In this document: positions 61,690 to 64,000 of the stretch, one piece after another
Layout of the letters: every line of letters begins with the position of its first letter
Numbering within the stretch: position 1 is the stretch's first letter
Source: Sparassis latifolia
Lineage: Eukaryota > Basidiomycota > Agaricomycetes > Polyporales > Sparassidaceae
Length of the DNA: 64,000 nucleotides
Assembly (NCBI GenBank): GCA_018466975.1
Contig: CM031557.1
Span: 310,001-374,000 of the forward strand
Direction: 5' to 3'
Translations under genes and position numbers: made by a program
Notes under the pieces: generated by a model
What the model was told of the DNA's origin: nothing
The model's input: the letters and a program-made list of their open reading frames with translations, nothing else
Databases searched by the model: none

Positions 61690-62715
61690 ATGACAGATCT
61701 TGCTAGAGTCGATGGCCAGTTTCAGATGAGGAAGTTACTGGCATCAGGCTCTTACGATAAGTAGTAATGTCAAAAATGCAAATGTCGGATGATCTGTGAC
61801 AATGCTGTTTGTTAGGACAAGTCTTCCTCTCTACAGACATCATATCTCGGACAGAGGTAGCGATCAAGGTAGAATCTCCGGACTCTGACGCTATTTTGGA
61901 GTGCGAGATTATCATATATGCCATGCTTGATGGCGGTGTTGGTATGCCACATGTCCTGTGGTTCGGGGAGGAGGACAACTACAATGTGATGATCATGGAT
62001 CTCCTTGGCCCTAGTTTGAAAGACCTCTTCAACCAGTGTGGTCAGAAATTCAGCCTGAAAACTGTCCTCCTTCTCGGTATTCAGTTAGTAAGTCCCCTAC
62101 AATGGTTGTGTTTTTGATACTCAAAATAACAGTGGTTAGATCGATTGGTTAAAATTCATTCATTCGCAATACCTTGTTCATCACGATGTCAAGCAGGACA
62201 ATTTCCTCGTTGGCATGGGCAAGCATGCCCATGTGCTCTATGCCATCGATTTTGGCCTCTCCTCTGTTTATTGGAATTCACAGACCTACAAACATAAAGT
62301 GTACAGTGTAGAGAAGCAGCTTCTGGGGACAGTACACTATGCATCAATTAATGCCCACCAAGGCATCACACAGTCCTGTCGTGATGACATTGAATCACTT
62401 GAGTATACTCTAGTTTACTTCCTTTGTGGTTCTCTTCCATGGCAAGGACTCCAGGATGATAGCACTCAAATTCTGCAGTGTAAGATGGACACATTCATTG
62501 ATGACTTATGCGACATGCTTCCAGTCGAATTGTCTCTCCTGTTGAGCCACGCATGCACTTTGGGTTTCAAGGAGGAGCCCGACTACTCTTACCTCCATGA
62601 CCTGTTCTATTCACTCTTCAATTGTGAGAGATTTCGAGATGATGAAGTGTTCAACTGGAGTGTCAAAGGTGGCCATGATGAAATGTCTGTCCTCCAAGTG
62701 AGGATTGCAAGGTGA
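61690..62715 (+). pseudogene. Casein-kinase-1-like gene with damaged first splice site
   Basis: Exons 61690-61756, 61816-62087, 62140-62715; 915 nt, 304 aa if spliced. CK1 features: loop LLASGSYG|QVFLSTD across intron 1, ATP Lys in EVAIKVE, MIMDLLGPSLKDLFNQC, LIDWLKFIHSQYLVHHDVKQ and DNFLVGMG (HRD as HHD), IDFGLSSVYW (DFG intact), GTVHYASINAH (CK1 normally RYAS), RDDIESLEYTLVYFLCGSLP, HDLFYSLF. The 5' splice site of intron 1 reads G|ATAAGT instead of GTAAGT, so splicing should fail or use another site. Several Cys/Trp/His stand where CK1 relatives have Arg, as C-to-T changes in CGN codons would produce. CK1-like genes of this type are often multicopy near transposons in basidiomycetes. Confidence 0.7.
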
Positions 62716-64000
62716 AGTGGTTTGAGTGGAACACAATCAGCAAGCAGCATGGTGTAAGTCCTTTCTTTAGGTTCCTTCACAACATATCACTTACTTACTG
62801 CCATCAGGCTGCGATCATAGTATTATTGTACAAGCCTGATCCAGTATGATTGATCATGAGCTGTGCATGGAGGCTTCAGCATTGTTGCATATCAGATCGG
62901 TTCATGTGCCTTATCACCCACTTTCCTTTCCTTTCCTTTTAGTTTCATCCACATCATTGATCCTAGCGTTGAATTCTACCCTGTTCTCTCGGAGTAGTCA
63001 TGTTGTTGCCCATATACCTGTCCTGCCATGTTGTCAGATACTATGATGTGTATTTACTTATATTTGAAATGAATTAGGCAAGCAGCGAGCTGTTGTATGC
63101 ATAAATAAATATGACATTGCATGTGCTGTTTCGCTGTCACAATACCTTTCTGTTCTCTCCATTCTTTCTCTGTTTCTGCTCGCATATTTTTCTTCTGCAT
63201 TTCCACACTCCAGAAAGTGTGAATGGATGTTCTCATGTGCTTTACTCATGTTGACTTGTGTATAGGATCTCATGAATGGTAGTGTCACATTCTCCAGTCT
63301 ATGGGAGGAGCAGGAGAAGGATGACAGGAAGAGCAATAAGAGTGTCACGATGAAACACAAGAATGTGGACAGCGAGAACCTACACCAAAACACAAGGGAG
63401 TTTGGGGGAATGAGATACTCACAAAGGCCCCAATGTGAAGAGAGCAACGAGAAGACGAGGATCCTAGACCAAGGGTGCAGTTGTTGTGGACCAGAGCATC
63501 AAGGCACTCTAGAACATATGATATAGGATGAAAATATATTGCTTTACAGTCTGACTCATACAGTGAGAGCTGACTCAGTCGACTCAGCCACATATTGCCT
63601 TGAACTGACTTAGGTATACAAAATTACATCGGATCGAGCGATCATGATAACAAGTGCAGAATTAGCTGAGCATCTAGTGTAAGAAGCCACGGCTTATTGA
63701 GCCAGGTCACAGTTCATCAAGCCGCAGCAACACTATGTGCACCTCACCTGGAACTTTACATAGACAGCCTTTTTGTTGTGTTTAGACAGCATATAGAGCA
63801 CTCAGTTACGGACACTAATTTTTATTAAAACTTGCCACAGAGTGGGTAGTTTGAGTAACCATGGTGCAGTGCCCAACCTTAGGTATGTGCTTACATCATA
63901 AATACCATTTGGGGCGGGTTGCCTGCCGCATTGAGTAGGCACGTGATGTGCAGCCGCCCACGTCAGTAGGTTAGGTTTTTCAAACTCTGCTAGGACCTAA
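62716..64000. other. Right end of window, nothing firmly recognised
   Basis: Frames at 63058-63593 on both strands lack motifs. A GC-richer TGCCTGCCGCATTGAGTAGG stretch near 63920-63940 could be a repeat end. The window stops without a recognisable boundary. Confidence 0.35.

Overview
The window reads as nuclear DNA of a filamentous basidiomycete, probably an Agaricomycete. Genes are split by many short GT-AG introns (48-66 nt, often with a CTAAC/CTGAC-like branch site). The gene content fits: an SRPK-like kinase, a Ste6-type a-factor exporter, a CFEM GPI protein, basidiomycete-type hypothetical proteins, and Ty3/gypsy and hAT transposons. Exon models were built by hand from reading-frame continuity and splice sites; family names come from recognised motifs, not searches.

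Bases 1-26,500 are a GC-richer, gene-dense compartment. In order: the C-terminal part of an F-box/LRR-like protein (3-1133 +); a doubtful small multi-exon gene (1345-2289 +); an SRPK-like kinase whose DFG aspartate reads glycine (2770-4291 -); an RSC7/Npl6-type chromatin-remodelling subunit (4561-6462 +); a conserved unknown with a likely presequence and an apparent one-base frameshift (6772-7822 +); a gene-poor 2.7 kb; a tiny hypothetical gene (10563-10845 +); tubulin cofactor C (10866-12089 -), divergent from the RING-H2 protein Rbx1 (12313-12968 +); Ste6 (13570-18277 -); a large coiled-coil protein running into a 100-N assembly gap (20292-22798 -); a CFEM protein (23206-23875 +); and a four-TM membrane protein (24488-25656 -, 5' end unresolved).

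From about 26.5 kb the composition drops abruptly to AT-rich, repeat-dense DNA that continues to the end. It holds MITE-like elements, three long inverted-repeat (foldback) elements, tandem arrays, fragments of captured host genes (one resembling an NADH pyrophosphatase), two hAT transposase genes, a complete Ty3/gypsy chromovirus with 642-bp LTRs, and a casein-kinase-1-like gene. The insertions are nested: a foldback element (35757-49617) contains a hAT element (36186-39747, 8-bp TSD) in one arm and the chromovirus (41350-49387, 5-bp TSD) in the other, and each arm preserves the empty site of the other's insertion.

Two things stand out. First, the chromovirus carries, downstream of its chromodomain and before the 3' LTR, a compact same-strand cassette of three extra frames: two overlapping tiny single-pass membrane peptides (58 and 49 aa) and a 246-aa protein ending in a zinc-knuckle-like motif. 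This is the position an envelope gene would occupy. Second, unrelated elements share one decay signature: LTR differences are all transitions, mostly at CpG, and pol and both hAT transposases are interrupted by TGA codons where CGA is a natural ancestor. This suggests cytosine methylation with deamination acting on the repeat compartment.
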